This document shows positions 1-9,269 of a stretch of 64,000 nucleotides of DNA, one piece after another; position 1 is the stretch's first letter, and each line of letters starts with the position of its first letter. Source of the DNA: Mucilaginibacter gotjawali. GTDB lineage: Bacteria > Bacteroidota > Bacteroidia > Sphingobacteriales > Sphingobacteriaceae. The notes beneath the pieces were generated by a model, which worked only from the letters and a program-made list of their open reading frames with translations, ran no database searches and was not told the DNA's origin. The position numbers were made by a program, and so were the translations under genes. Location of the stretch: the NCBI RefSeq assembly GCF_002355435.1, contig NZ_AP017313.1, positions 3,286,001 through 3,350,000 on the forward strand, read 5' to 3'.

Positions 1-16
1 ATTTAAAGGACTTTGG

Positions 17-53
17 AAATGACACTGGTCATATAAAAACCTGATCGTGGAAA
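17..53 (-). promoter_or_regulatory. Shared upstream element, copy 0 (left edge)
   Basis: First of four copies of a 37-bp conserved block containing AAATGA, GTCA, TAAAAA, CTGATC and GA(A/T)A at fixed spacing. The other three copies each lie 50-100 bp upstream of a minus-strand paralog. This copy has no gene at the matching position inside the window, so a further paralog probably starts just beyond the left edge. The function (promoter or regulator site) is inferred from position and conservation only. Confidence 0.55.
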
Positions 54-201
54 CAAAAATATTTAGGTCGGGCTACTGCCGTGCTGCGTTGTTTGTGGCA
101 GTTTACAGGGTAAATAAACGCTTCTGCAGTAATTTAATGGAGGAACATGTCATTTTTCTATTCAACATACTGCCTGCAGCTCTTCCCACATAAATTAAAA
201 G

Positions 202-240
202 CCCTCTCCTGTTTTTGAAATACATTCTTACAGGAGAGGG
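202..240 (-). terminator. Terminator after paralog 1
   Basis: An 11-bp perfect inverted repeat (CCCTCTCCTGT / ACAGGAGAGGG) with a 17-nt loop lies just after the stop of the minus-strand gene. Read on the minus strand it is followed by a T-rich stretch. Confidence 0.7.
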
Positions 241-288
241 GGTTAATGTGTTCTATCTGTTATCTGCAGTCGTTTTTTTTAATGCGGC

Positions 289-789
289 CTATTTGGAAAC
301 ATCATTAACGCGTTCAATTTCTTCAACTTGTTCTTCTTCAACGCGTGCCAGTATTAACTCATCATCGGCTTTCAAGTTTACAACCCAGATGCTCCGGGCG
401 TCCTGGTCAACATGGATCGCGGTTAATATCTTACAATTGGGGTATTTGCCGTTTATCAAGCCACGGATATTCTTTGGCAAACCAAATGAATTAAACAGGT
501 AACTGACATGATAGATCAGGTTTCCTTTTTTGTTATACAGCGCATGATTTTTCTGGTCTTTTGTTAAAAATTTGACCAGGTAATTTTGATCCATCTTATA
601 CCATCGTGGGCCGATGGCATCTTTAAAGTCTTTACTAAACGCGCTGGTTACCTTAGGGCTCACCAGCGAAGTGCTCCTGATGATAATTTCGCGTAACGTA
701 TCCACTTTAATAATCTGCGCAAAAGAGCTTTGGAAAGAAAAAAACAACAATAAAGTCGCCGTCATCCTGAAAATAGATTTCGCTTTCAT
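289..789 (-). CDS. Small secreted protein, tandem paralog 1
   Basis: A 166-residue protein with a clear N-terminal signal peptide ending in SFAQ, so it is exported to the periplasm or beyond. It belongs to a three-gene tandem family here. Shared blocks include an early VDTLREIIIRS-type stretch, PRWYKMDQNYLVKF, a YNKKGNLIYH motif, IRGLINGKYP, an AIHV segment and a terminal ARVEEEQVEE. The WYK...Y...F and YDKKGxLxY patterns recall the PepSY-like or beta-lactamase-inhibitor-like fold common in Bacteroidota, but I cannot confirm that without a profile search. The function is unknown. It has its own terminator downstream and the conserved 37-bp element upstream, so it is probably transcribed alone and co-regulated with its paralogs. 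Confidence 0.8.
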   Translation of the reverse strand: MKAKSIFRMTATLLLFFSFQSSFAQIIKVDTLREIIIRSTSLVSPKVTSAFSKDFKDAIGPRWYKMDQNYLVKFLTKDQKNHALYNKKGNLIYHVSYLFNSFGLPKNIRGLINGKYPNCKILTAIHVDQDARSIWVVNLKADDELILARVEEEQVEEIERVNDVSK

Positions 790-851
790 AATTTTAGTTT
801 TTAATAGATATTAACAGATAGGACAAATTTCGCTGATAATCAACGCATTGA

Positions 852-888
852 AAATGACAGCAATCACCTAAAAACCTGATCTTTGAAA
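852..888 (-). promoter_or_regulatory. Shared upstream element, copy 1
   Basis: Copy of the 37-bp conserved block upstream of paralog 1, beginning 63 bp before its start codon. TAAAAA and CTGATC are exact; the GTCA box is ATCA here. Confidence 0.6.
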
Positions 889-972
889 CAAAATCATTCA
901 ATTGGCCGGAAGAAATAAGCAAAGCGTTTGTTTGCGAAGGAATCTAATCAAACAAAGTCCGGCACATTATTA

Positions 973-1019
973 AAATCCCTCCCCTGCGTTAAAAGCACGA
1001 TTGCGCAGGAGAGGGATTT
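973..1019 (-). terminator. Terminator after paralog 2
   Basis: A 16-bp inverted repeat with one mismatch (arms 973-988 and 1004-1019) lies immediately downstream of the minus-strand stop codon. The outer pairs are A/T, giving a T tract on the minus strand. Confidence 0.7.
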
Positions 1020-1042
1020 CGGAGGATTTCTTGTTTACACGA

Positions 1043-1543
1043 CTACAAAGAGATATCAGTAATGCGTTGTATTTCCTCAACCTGTTCTTCTTCAACACGC
1101 GCCAGCACGAGGTGCGCACCTTCTTTTAAATTTACTATCCAAATACTGCGGGCATCCTGGCTCACGTGAATCGCTGTGAGGATCTTGCTGTCAGGATATT
1201 TTTCATTTACAAATCCGCGAATGTCATTTGGCATGCTAACTGTGTTAACCAGATAGCCAATATGATAAATCAGGTTACCTTTTTTGTTATACAACGCGCT
1301 ATTTCTCTGTTCTACGGTCATAAACTTAACCACGTAATTCTGATCCATCTTATACCAGCGCGGGCTTAAAGCATTTTTAAAGTCGGTTGTAAAGGCTTTG
1401 GCCACAGCCTTATTAACAAGTGAATTACTGCGGATAACAACTTCGTTCAAAGTATCAACTTTTGTTACCTGCCCAAAGGAATTTTGAATAAAAAAGAACA
1501 CTAACATCGCTGTAGTGGCCCGGAAAATGATTTTACTTTTCAT
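1043..1543 (-). CDS. Small secreted protein, tandem paralog 2
   Basis: A 166-residue protein with a signal peptide ending near NSFGQ, the same length as paralog 1 and collinear with it throughout. It shares VDTLNEVVIRSNSLVN, PRWYKMDQNYVVKF, YNKKGNLIYH, the AIHVSQDARSIW stretch and a C-terminal ARVEEEQVEE. The array evidently arose by tandem duplication, with each copy keeping its own upstream element and terminator rather than forming one operon. No enzymatic motif is visible. A secreted stress-response or surface-associated role is possible but unsupported; I treat it as unknown. Confidence 0.8.
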   Translation of the reverse strand: MKSKIIFRATTAMLVFFFIQNSFGQVTKVDTLNEVVIRSNSLVNKAVAKAFTTDFKNALSPRWYKMDQNYVVKFMTVEQRNSALYNKKGNLIYHIGYLVNTVSMPNDIRGFVNEKYPDSKILTAIHVSQDARSIWIVNLKEGAHLVLARVEEEQVEEIQRITDISL

Positions 1544-1595
1544 ATCTATGATTTTTAATAAATTGGTCGAATATCGGGGGCAATTGTATCACAGT

Positions 1596-1632
1596 AAATG
1601 ATGCCGGTCACATAAAAAACTGATCCCTGATA
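1596..1632 (-). promoter_or_regulatory. Shared upstream element, copy 2
   Basis: Copy of the 37-bp conserved block upstream of paralog 2, 53 bp before its start codon. The AAATGA, GGTCA, TAAAAA and CTGATC boxes are intact. Confidence 0.6.
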
Positions 1633-1796
1633 TTATAGTGTAATATTTACACTTCATCGTGAAACCCTGGCTTGCCAGCTTCCGGTGGTATTTGTAAAAT
1701 ATCAATTTTTAGCAATGGAGCTAAACTTTCCATAAAATGAATAAATGCGCCCTTTCAGCCGTTTCTTCGATAATAACGTTGAGTTTGTATCATTAA

Positions 1797-1841
1797 AAAT
1801 CCCCCTCTGCCTGTCGTTTCCGACTTTTAATAGGGGGATTT
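1797..1841 (-). terminator. Terminator after paralog 3
   Basis: A perfect 10-bp inverted repeat (AAATCCCCCT / AGGGGGATTT) with a 25-nt loop lies downstream of the minus-strand stop. T residues follow the stem on the minus strand. Confidence 0.6.
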
Positions 1842-1895
1842 AAAATCAGGTTTTACAACCGGATGAACAAACTTTCCGGGTATTGCCAGTTTTTT

Positions 1896-2393
1896 TTATT
1901 CAAGCGTATCGGTCAACCGTTGTACTTCATCCACCTGTTCGTCTTCAACTCTCGCCAGCACCCATTCATTTCCTGATTTCAAGTTCACCACCCAAATATC
2001 CCTCGAATCCTGTTCAACATGGATTGCAGTCAACACCATTTCATCGTTATACTTTTTGTTTACAAGTCCCCTTATTTCGGCAGGCAGGTCATGTCCCCTC
2101 ATATAAGTAATATGATAAAGCTGAACGCCTTTTTTATCATAAAGTGTATTGTTTTTTTGGTTTCCGGAAAGAAACTTCACCAGGAAATTTTTGTCCAGCC
2201 TATACCAGCGCGGGCCTACCGCGTCCCTGAAATCTTTTGTAAAGGCATTGGTAACGGTTGCATTCACCAGGGAATTACTCCGGATAACTACTTCTTTTAA
2301 AGTATCAACCTTCATGTTTTGTGCAAAAGTAAATTGCATAGAAAAGAATACCACCATGCTGGTGATAATCCCGAAAATAGATTTCGATTTCAT
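1896..2393 (-). CDS. Small secreted protein, tandem paralog 3
   Basis: A 165-residue protein with a signal peptide ending near FTFAQ. It is collinear with the two neighbouring paralogs: VDTLKEVVIRSNSLVN, PRWYRLDKNFLVKF, YDKKGVQLYH, IRGLVNKKYN, AIHVEQDSRDIW and ARVEDEQVDE. It is the most diverged of the three, with a one-residue deletion in the middle (RGHDLPAEIRG). It is upstream of the other two in the direction of transcription, with its own promoter-side element and terminator. Function unknown. Confidence 0.8.
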   Translation of the reverse strand: MKSKSIFGIITSMVVFFSMQFTFAQNMKVDTLKEVVIRSNSLVNATVTNAFTKDFRDAVGPRWYRLDKNFLVKFLSGNQKNNTLYDKKGVQLYHITYMRGHDLPAEIRGLVNKKYNDEMVLTAIHVEQDSRDIWVVNLKSGNEWVLARVEDEQVDEVQRLTDTLE

Positions 2394-2457
2394 TTTTGTT
2401 AGATTTTATTGGATATTTATTAGAATAGGCAAATTTCGCCAGTAACCGCCCCCCGCC

Positions 2458-2494
2458 AAATGATTATAGTCACTTAAAAATCTGATCTTTGATA
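2458..2494 (-). promoter_or_regulatory. Shared upstream element, copy 3
   Basis: Copy of the 37-bp conserved block upstream of paralog 3, 65 bp before its start codon. AAATGA, GTCA, TAAAAA, CTGATC and GATA are all present. Confidence 0.6.
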
Positions 2495-2611
2495 CACAAA
2501 AACCATATGCGGGTGTATCAATCAATTTGTCACAAGCCCGTTACTTTCCTCATTTGTAAAACACCATTTATTTGTTGTTATTTGGAATGGAATTGACCCC
2601 ATTATTATTAT

Positions 2612-4954
2612 ATGAATAGATATTTACTTACAGGCTGCTGTTTTGCGGCAGCATTGCGTGTTTCTGCCCAGCAGGGCCCGGTTTTAACTGCGAGCGATTA
2701 CGCCCATGCCGAAAGCTTTTTAAGTTATAATACCGAACCGCTTATTGACCATGGGCCGGTACGCCCTAACTGGCTACCCGGCGACAGGTTCTGGTTCCGC
2801 GACCTCAATGCGAAGGGAAGTGAGTTTATTTTGGTAGATCCGGTAAAAAAAACCATTTCGGGCGTTTTTGACCAGGGGAAATTAGCAGCCGCCCTATCCA
2901 CAGCAACCGGCAAATCATACAGCGGCTTTATGTTGCCTTTTCAAACTTTCAGTTATTCCGCTGATAATAAAGCAATCATTTTCAGGGCCGATGGCAAACT
3001 ATGGAAATGCGATTTACAAAGCTACCAGGTAAGCCCCGACACAGGAAAGATGAGTGAAGCTGTTGCAGGCTTTGCTGCAGGCCGGCGCGTAAGGGGAAAC
3101 CAGGGCACAGAGATCGCTTCTCCCGACGGAAAAAAAATAGCTTTTTTGCGCGACTATAACTTATGGGTACGTGATGCAGCCACCAAAAAGGAAACCCAGC
3201 TTACTACCGATGGCATTAAAGATTTTGGCTATGCTACCGATAATGCCGGCTGGAAAATGGGCGACGGGCCTATCCTGCTATGGTCGCCCGATTCAAAAAA
3301 AATAGCAACGTTTAAACAGGATCAGCGCGACGTAAGCGATATGTACCTGGTGACCACCAACGTGGGTAAACCTACCCTAAAAGCATGGAAATACCCGCTT
3401 CCGGGCGATAAAAATATCGCTACTATTCAACGGGTGATCATCGATGCTGACAATGCAAAGGTGATCAATATCCAGGTTCCGCCCGATGCGCACAGGGCCA
3501 CCTTGAGTGATGATATTGCCAGCAGCGGAACCTTTGATGATGTAAACTGGAGCGACGATGCCACACAACTGGCCTTTGTTTCAACCAGCCGCGACCATAA
3601 GGACGAAAAATTCCGAATTGCTGATGCCAACAGCGGCGCTGTGCGTGAAATTTTTGAAGAAACCGTACCAACCCAATATGAATCGGGCTGGGGAACCATT
3701 AACTGGAAGTACCTGCAAAAAACAAATGAGATCATCTGGTTCTCTGAAAGGGATAACTGGGGACATCTTTATTTATATGATGCGCTTACCGGCAAATTAA
3801 AAAACCAGGTTACAAAAGGCAATTTTGTGGTAACCAGCCTGGTAAAAGTTGATGAGAAAAACCGGGTATTATATTTTATGGCAGATGGCAAAGAGGCGGA
3901 AAATCCTTATTTCAGCCAGTTATATAAAATCGGGTTTGACGGCAAACACCTCAGCTGCCTTACACCCGAAGATGGAAATCATGAGATCACCTTATCCCCC
4001 TCAAAAAACTATTTCGTCGACAATTTTTCAAAACCCGATGTCCCGCCGGTGACGGTTTTCAGGGATATGAATGGCAAATTGCTGGTTAATGTGGAGAAAA
4101 CCAATATTTCACGCTTGCAGGCCGCCGGCTGGAAACCGGCTACCCCCATCACATTAAAGGCGCATGACGGTACAACCGATATTTATGGCCTTATGTTTTC
4201 TCCTGCCAACCTCGACCCAAACAAAAAATACCCGATTATTGATTATATCTATCCGGGTCCACAGGGCGGCAGTGTTGGCAGTTGGTCATTTGCGGCATCA
4301 AGAGGCGACAACCAGGCTTTGGCTGAATTGGGTTTTATTGTGGTGGCAATTGAAGGCACGAGCAATCCCCTGCGTTCAAAAAGCTTCCATGATATGAGCT
4401 ATGGCAATATGGCCGAAAATACACTTCCTGATCAAATAGCCGGGATCAGGCAACTGGCTCAAAAATATAGCTATATGGATACCACGCGCGTGGGTATCTG
4501 GGGGCATTCAGGCGGTGGCTTCGCAACTGCTGCGGCGATGTTCCGCTACCCTGATTTCTTTAAAGTGGGTATTTCCGAATCGGGCAATCATGACAACCGT
4601 AATTATGAGGACGACTGGGGCGAACGCTACGATGGATTAGCTGCAAACTCAAATTATGATGCGCAGGCAAATGAAAATTATGCTAAAAACCTAAAAGGGA
4701 AACTAATGCTTGCACATGGTTTAATGGATAATAACGTTCCGCCGCAGAACACCTTGTTGGTTGTTGAAGCGCTTGAGAAAGCCAACAAGGATTATGACCT
4801 GGTGATCTTCCCCAACAGTGCGCATGGCTACGGCGGTTTTTCTCCTTATATGATGCGACGTCGCTGGGATTATTTTGTAAAGAATCTGGCTGGTGGGGAA
4901 ACGCCAAAAGAATATGAAATTAAAATAAAACCCGACCCCAGGAACAGCAAATAA
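2612..4954 (+). CDS. S9 family dipeptidyl-peptidase (DPP IV-like)
   Basis: A 780-residue secreted serine peptidase. It has a signal peptide (residues 1-19, ending VSAQ), an N-terminal beta-propeller of the DPP IV type (about 70-500) with repeated IASPDGKKIAF-like blades, and a C-terminal alpha/beta hydrolase domain (about 520-770). The nucleophile is Ser633 in GHSGGG. Asp706 in LMDNNVPP and His738 in NSAHGYGG complete the triad, so the enzyme looks active. The family removes dipeptides from the N-terminus of peptides, usually after Pro or Ala, in the periplasm. It stands alone and ends in a strong terminator at 4984. The start ATG directly precedes the signal peptide. Confidence 0.93.
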   Translation: MNRYLLTGCCFAAALRVSAQQGPVLTASDYAHAESFLSYNTEPLIDHGPVRPNWLPGDRFWFRDLNAKGSEFILVDPVKKTISGVFDQGKLAAALSTATGKSYSGFMLPFQTFSYSADNKAIIFRADGKLWKCDLQSYQVSPDTGKMSEAVAGFAAGRRVRGNQGTEIASPDGKKIAFLRDYNLWVRDAATKKETQLTTDGIKDFGYATDNAGWKMGDGPILLWSPDSKKIATFKQDQRDVSDMYLVTTNVGKPTLKAWKYPLPGDKNIATIQRVIIDADNAKVINIQVPPDAHRATLSDDIASSGTFDDVNWSDDATQLAFVSTSRDHKDEKFRIADANSGAVREIFEETVPTQYESGWGTINWKYLQKTNEIIWFSERDNWGHLYLYDALTGKLKNQVTKGNFVVTSLVKVDEKNRVLYFMADGKEAENPYFSQLYKIGFDGKHLSCLTPEDGNHEITLSPSKNYFVDNFSKPDVPPVTVFRDMNGKLLVNVEKTNISRLQAAGWKPATPITLKAHDGTTDIYGLMFSPANLDPNKKYPIIDYIYPGPQGGSVGSWSFAASRGDNQALAELGFIVVAIEGTSNPLRSKSFHDMSYGNMAENTLPDQIAGIRQLAQKYSYMDTTRVGIWGHSGGGFATAAAMFRYPDFFKVGISESGNHDNRNYEDDWGERYDGLAANSNYDAQANENYAKNLKGKLMLAHGLMDNNVPPQNTLLVVEALEKANKDYDLVIFPNSAHGYGGFSPYMMRRRWDYFVKNLAGGETPKEYEIKIKPDPRNSK

Positions 4955-4983
4955 AAGATATAAAAAAAAACAAGTGACAAACA

Positions 4984-5014
4984 AAAAAGCGGGTAATAAT
5001 TTATCCGCTTTTTG
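4984..5014 (+). terminator. Terminator after S9 peptidase
   Basis: A 9-bp stem (AAAAAGCGG / CCGCTTTTT) followed by TGTTT, 30 bp after the peptidase stop. It may also serve the converging minus-strand gene that ends at 5041. Confidence 0.8.
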
Positions 5015-5040
5015 TTTATATTATAAAATGAATGACTAGT

Positions 5041-5517
5041 TTATTTACGCAATACAAATCCGGCAACTTGCTCAAAATTATACCCCTCAAAGCCGCGGCC
5101 CAATTCTCTTCTGTCCGTAGTATAAAAATGATCGTTCGCTTCAGCGTTATAATACCTGAATAACGGAATACTTCCAGGCACGTGGAAATTGTAAATATAA
5201 CAGGCAACACCTTCAAAATTATAGCCCGCATCGCCCATACCCAATTCATGCAATTTCATGGTATAAAAATGATCACCGGTTTTTGGGCTGTAATACCTGA
5301 ACAGTTCCTTTATCGGTTGATTTGGACGCGGCTCTGCAAAAACCCTGCAGGTAACACCTTCAAAAGCCCATTCCCTTGTGCCATTGCCATACTCATTAAA
5401 ATTTGTGGTATAATAATGTTTGTTTTGTTTTGGATTATAATACCTGAACAATGGCCGTTGGGCAAATACGACGCCCGATATTAAAATAAGCAATCCTAAG
5501 GTTAAAATCTTTTTCAT
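5041..5517 (-). CDS. Secreted DUF5648-repeat protein
   Basis: A 158-residue protein with a signal peptide (MKKILTLGLLILISGVVFAQ). It consists almost entirely of three tandem repeats of about 45 residues, starting near residues 21, 70 and 115. Each begins with (P/E)LFRYY and continues with a H(F/Y)YTT or HFYTM core, an E(L/Y)G turn and a final (F/Y)NFEGVA-like strand. This is the DUF5648 repeat found in secreted bacterial proteins, often next to peptidase or glycoside hydrolase domains. Here it occurs without an enzyme domain, so a binding or surface role is more likely than catalysis. It is monocistronic between two convergent or shared terminators. Confidence 0.8.
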   Translation of the reverse strand: MKKILTLGLLILISGVVFAQRPLFRYYNPKQNKHYYTTNFNEYGNGTREWAFEGVTCRVFAEPRPNQPIKELFRYYSPKTGDHFYTMKLHELGMGDAGYNFEGVACYIYNFHVPGSIPLFRYYNAEANDHFYTTDRRELGRGFEGYNFEQVAGFVLRK

Positions 5518-5722
5518 TATGATGATATTAAATATATGTTTAAGACCTTTTGCAAAAGCAAAAGTTTAATGCACAATTTTAATAAAAATAAAGATCAAAC
5601 CCCTCTAAAACGGACATCAAATAACAAATTATATTAGTTACAAATAAGCAAACCCGCGTTCTATTTTAAAGTCATAAAACCAGGTTAGTTTTTAATCCAA
5701 TGATAATTGAATTAAAAAAACA

Positions 5723-5753
5723 ACAAAAGCCGTTCAAACTAAACGGCTTTTGT
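5723..5753 (-). terminator. Terminator after OmpA-like lipoprotein
   Basis: A perfect 12-bp stem (ACAAAAGCCGTT / AACGGCTTTTGT) with a 7-nt loop, 20 bp beyond the minus-strand stop. T-rich on both sides, so it could act in both directions. Confidence 0.8.
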
Positions 5754-5773
5754 TATTAATAGTACCATAAATT

Positions 5774-6637
5774 TTATTGTCCGCTGGTTGGCGCGGGTTT
5801 GCCTATAAGGGTCATAAACTGGTCTAATTTGGGCGTAATAATAATCTCGGTGCGGCGATTTTGCGATTTACCCATGTCGCTGCTATTGTCAGCCACTGGG
5901 TTATATTCGCCTCGTCCGCCCGCTGTTAAACGTTTGGGATCAACATTGTAGGTGTTTTGCAGTGCCTGCACTACCGAAGACGCCCGCAGTGCACTCAAAT
6001 CCCAGTTGTTGCGGATATTGGTTTGTGCTATCGGTACATTGTCGGTATTACCTTCAATCAGCACATCATAAGTAGCATAATCATTAATGATCTTGGCGAT
6101 TTTACCGAGCGTTGCCCCAGCCTTATCTGATATTTGGTAACTACCTGATTTATAGAGCATATTATCTGAAAGGGATATATACACAACTCCTTTCAATACT
6201 TTAACGTTGACGTCCCTCATTTCATCTGAAGTTAATGAGCGGGTAAGATTCGTAGTCAGGATCTGGTTAAGCGAATCACTTTTATTTTTGAGGTTAACAA
6301 GGTGCTGGATGTATTTATCAGAAGCGGTAATCTGGTCAGCAAGTTTAGCGATGTTTACATTACCCTGGTTACTTCCTGCCAAACATTTATTTAACGCATC
6401 CTGTAAACCTGCCGCGTTGGCTTTTGCCTGGTCAATTTGCTGCTGCAAGCTTTCCACCTGGGTTCTTGAAACCGCAAGCTCCTGCTGCGTAGTTTGCCAG
6501 CTTTGTTTTAATTTGCTGTTGGTATCCAACGAGCGATTGTAATTTGTTTGTAATTCAGCATACTTTTTATTGCTTACGCATCCCTGGCTAATTGCTGCTG
6601 CAAGCAATACCAGTGGTAACAAAAATTTAAGTTTCAT
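5774..6637 (-). CDS. OmpA family peptidoglycan-binding lipoprotein
   Basis: A 287-residue protein with a lipoprotein signal (lipobox AISQGC, Cys20) predicted to anchor in a membrane. A Gln- and Ala-rich coiled coil follows (about 28-115) and a C-terminal OmpA/MotB peptidoglycan-binding domain (about 150-275). The latter carries EGNTDNVPI, NWDLSALRA and a QNRRTEI ending, the residues that hold the meso-diaminopimelate side chain in this family. It probably ties the outer membrane to the cell wall, as Pal-like proteins do. It is single, with a bidirectional terminator downstream and a 379-bp divergent upstream region shared with the TPR kinase. Confidence 0.9.
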   Translation of the reverse strand: MKLKFLLPLVLLAAAISQGCVSNKKYAELQTNYNRSLDTNSKLKQSWQTTQQELAVSRTQVESLQQQIDQAKANAAGLQDALNKCLAGSNQGNVNIAKLADQITASDKYIQHLVNLKNKSDSLNQILTTNLTRSLTSDEMRDVNVKVLKGVVYISLSDNMLYKSGSYQISDKAGATLGKIAKIINDYATYDVLIEGNTDNVPIAQTNIRNNWDLSALRASSVVQALQNTYNVDPKRLTAGGRGEYNPVADNSSDMGKSQNRRTEIIITPKLDQFMTLIGKPAPTSGQ

Positions 6638-7016
6638 GACATTTATAATTTATCAGCCAATCATAACCATTTATGAGCTGCATGCTGGTATTAACAAAAA
6701 AGGAGGGCTAAAGTTTCGGCCCCTGAACTGTCAGTGAAAACGTTTGCATAAAAATGTAACATTTCATCGTCAACATCGGGCTTTATAACGACCAAAAACT
6801 TAACCCATAATTTAATATTTAACTTTGGATATTAAGCACCTAGCAAATCAGCCTGTCACAAGAAATACAACACTAAATAATAGTTAATATCTGTATAAAA
6901 ACAGGGTTATTATATAATATAACTATTTATTTTTTTGCTTAAACAATTATAAAAATTCATATATAACGGCAACAACTGTTATAATAACACGTATAAACGC
7001 CCGAACCAACATTACA
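6638..7016. other. Divergent intergenic region
   Basis: This 379-bp AT-rich gap separates the divergent OmpA-like and TPR-kinase genes. It contains a -7 box for the plus-strand gene at 6820 (listed separately). I see no RNA gene, ORF or repeat in it. Confidence 0.6.
6820..6827 (+). promoter_or_regulatory. Candidate -7 box for the TPR kinase gene
   Basis: TAACTTTG matches the Bacteroidota -7 consensus TAnnTTTG. No clear -33 TTTG lies at the usual distance, and the leader to the ATG would be about 185 nt, so the call is tentative. Confidence 0.35.
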
Positions 7017-9269
7017 ATGAATTCAACTTTTACTATGGCGCCTGAAATTGAGGAAAGCAGGTTACCAATTATATCACTCCTCAACGAGGCTTATGCCTGC
7101 CGCACCAATAATTTAAAGCGAAGTATTGAATATGCGCAAAAAGCGCTTTCAATGAGCCGCCATTTAACAGACACAGGGCTTATGGCACAAAGCCTCAGCC
7201 GTTTGTCACTTTTCTCAATGATTATGGGTGAATATGATAACGCCCTGCGCTTGGCCCAGGCGGCGATTAAACATTTTGCGGAACTAAATGATGAAAGAGG
7301 CATAGCCGATGCAAAATATAATATTGCAGGGGTGCATTATAAAACCAATAATTTTCATTTGGGGCTGGCTAACCTGGTAGATTGTATCACCATATACAGA
7401 AAATTTAATGATCATCACAACCTGTCAAGGGCACACAAGTCGCTTGGTACGATTTATGAATATTTTGGTGACGAAAAAAACGCAGTTAGCGCTTACGAAG
7501 AAGCTATAAGAGCGGGCCGGAAAGCCGGTGATTTAAACCTGGAATCAAATGCCTACAATAATCTTTCGGGAATTTATATTAAACGCAACAATATTGAAAA
7601 AGCAGCTGTCCTTATTGAACGCGCCATCGATATAAAAAGAAAAACAGGCGATATCAGGGGCCTGGCTTTTAGTTTGTATGGCAGGGGAAAAGTTAACATG
7701 GCCCGAAAAAATTATCAACAGGCCGAAGTTGATTTTAAAGCGGCAATGGATATCCACCTGGACATGGGCGAGACACTTGGGCAGGGAATGGCCTTTCATA
7801 AACTCGCTCATCTTTACCTTCAAACGGGGCATTTACAAAAAGCTAAAGAAGTTTTAACCAAAGGGCTTGATTTCAGCACAACCCATAACATCGTAATGGT
7901 AAAATACAAATGCTGTTTTTTGTTCTACCAGTTATTTAAATTGGAGTGCGACCCGGTGAACGCCCTTCATTACCTGGAGCTTTACCATAAAGAAAAAGAC
8001 AGCGTAATTAATACCCAAACCCTAAAGATCATTGAAAACTACGAGCTGATAACTCAAATGGCTAACAATGAAAAGGAAGTGCAGCTTGAAAAAGCAGAGA
8101 TCATTAAGAAAAAAGATATTGCTGAACAAACAGCGCGTGTAAAACAGGATTTCCTGTCGACCATGAGCCACGAGATCAGGACGCCATTAAACGCGGTAAT
8201 TACAATTGCCTCGTTATTAGGCGACAAAGTAAAAAACGAACAAAAAGAACTTGTTGATACCCTTAAATTTTCATCCAACAATTTACTGCTGATCATCAAT
8301 GATTTCCTTGATTTTACCAAACTGGATGCCGGCAAGGCACAACTAGAATTGCGACAGGCAGATTTGAAAAAACTGTTGGGAAACATAAAAAACACTTACA
8401 TGGGGTTGGCCGTTGAAAAAGGAAATCAATTGCTCCTGAACATAGATCAGGAGGTTTGTGATCATTACGAACTGGATGAAACCAAAGCCTCCCAAATAAT
8501 AGGAAACCTGGTAACCAATGCCATCAAATTTACTGAACGCGGATTGATAACCATCTCGGTTAAAAAGTTAAGTACTGACGGTTGCTTTGATCACTTACTT
8601 TTTGAGGTTAGCGACAACGGAACAGGGATTGAAAGCCAACACCTGGAGAATATTTTTGATAGCTTTTTTCAACCCCAAACCATTACCACCCGCAAACAAG
8701 GGGGCACAGGGCTTGGACTGGCAATTGTTAAAAAACTGGTAGAATTACACGGCGGCACCATACATGTAAGCAGCCAAACCGGCAAAGGATCTGTTTTTTA
8801 TTTTGATCTGAAATTAACAAGGGCTACTGCCCCAATAAAAGCAATTGAAAAACGGCTCGATTTATTAGCCGGAAAAACTGTTTTGCTTGCTGAAGACAAT
8901 ATGATCAACGCTATGCTGATCCGGAAGTTACTTTCAAACTGGAAAATGAACTCGGAGCATGCCAAAAATGGCGTAGAAGCAGTTGAAAAATCTAAACTAA
9001 AGGTGTATGATTTTGTTTTAATGGATATACACATGCCCGAAATGGATGGATATGAAGCAAGCTGGAATATTCAACAAAAAGGGAACGTGAACAGTAACAC
9101 CCCAATATTTGCTTTAACCGCTGACGTTACCGCCGAAACAAAAGAGGAACACGTTAGCCTGTTCAATAGTTTTTTACACAAGCCTATTGAAATTGATAAA
9201 ATGCAGGAAGCGTTTATAAAATATACAGGAGGGCAGGAAAGACGTGCGGCCTCCTCATTTCCAAAATGA
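7017..9269 (+). CDS. TPR-repeat hybrid histidine kinase/response regulator
   Basis: A 750-residue cytoplasmic sensor without signal peptide or membrane segment. Residues 1-330 form tandem tetratricopeptide repeats (for example the [14 protein letters not shown] and [13 protein letters not shown] units). A coiled-coil linker follows, then a HisKA domain with the phospho-accepting His385 in [10 protein letters not shown]. Next is an ATPase domain with NAIKF (N box), DNGTGI and GGTGLGLAI (G boxes), and a C-terminal receiver with Asp670 in [12 protein letters not shown] and the conserved Lys in LHKPIE. TPR kinases of this kind in Bacteroidota usually sense through protein-protein contacts. It overlaps the convergent DUF4249 gene by 15 bp. 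No output regulator is adjacent. Confidence 0.9.
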   Translation: MNSTFTMAPEIEESRLPIISLLNEAYACRTNNLKRSIEYAQKALSMSRHLTDTGLMAQSLSRLSLFSMIMGEYDNALRLAQAAIKHFAELNDERGIADAKYNIAGVHYKTNNFHLGLANLVDCITIYRKFNDHHNLSRAHKSLGTIYEYFGDEKNAVSAYEEAIRAGRKAGDLNLESNAYNNLSGIYIKRNNIEKAAVLIERAIDIKRKTGDIRGLAFSLYGRGKVNMARKNYQQAEVDFKAAMDIHLDMGETLGQGMAFHKLAHLYLQTGHLQKAKEVLTKGLDFSTTHNIVMVKYKCCFLFYQLFKLECDPVNALHYLELYHKEKDSVINTQTLKIIENYELITQMANNEKEVQLEKAEIIKKKDIAEQTARVKQDFLSTMSHEIRTPLNAVITIASLLGDKVKNEQKELVDTLKFSSNNLLLIINDFLDFTKLDAGKAQLELRQADLKKLLGNIKNTYMGLAVEKGNQLLLNIDQEVCDHYELDETKASQIIGNLVTNAIKFTERGLITISVKKLSTDGCFDHLLFEVSDNGTGIESQHLENIFDSFFQPQTITTRKQGGTGLGLAIVKKLVELHGGTIHVSSQTGKGSVFYFDLKLTRATAPIKAIEKRLDLLAGKTVLLAEDNMINAMLIRKLLSNWKMNSEHAKNGVEAVEKSKLKVYDFVLMDIHMPEMDGYEASWNIQQKGNVNSNTPIFALTADVTAETKEEHVSLFNSFLHKPIEIDKMQEAFIKYTGGQERRAASSFPK

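Larger units (their letters stand above)
1544..1895. other. Intergenic gap between paralogs 2 and 3
   Basis: This 352-bp gap holds the upstream element of paralog 2 and the terminator of paralog 3. The remaining stretch, about 1640-1790, shows no ORF, RNA gene or repeat that I can recognise. Confidence 0.6.
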
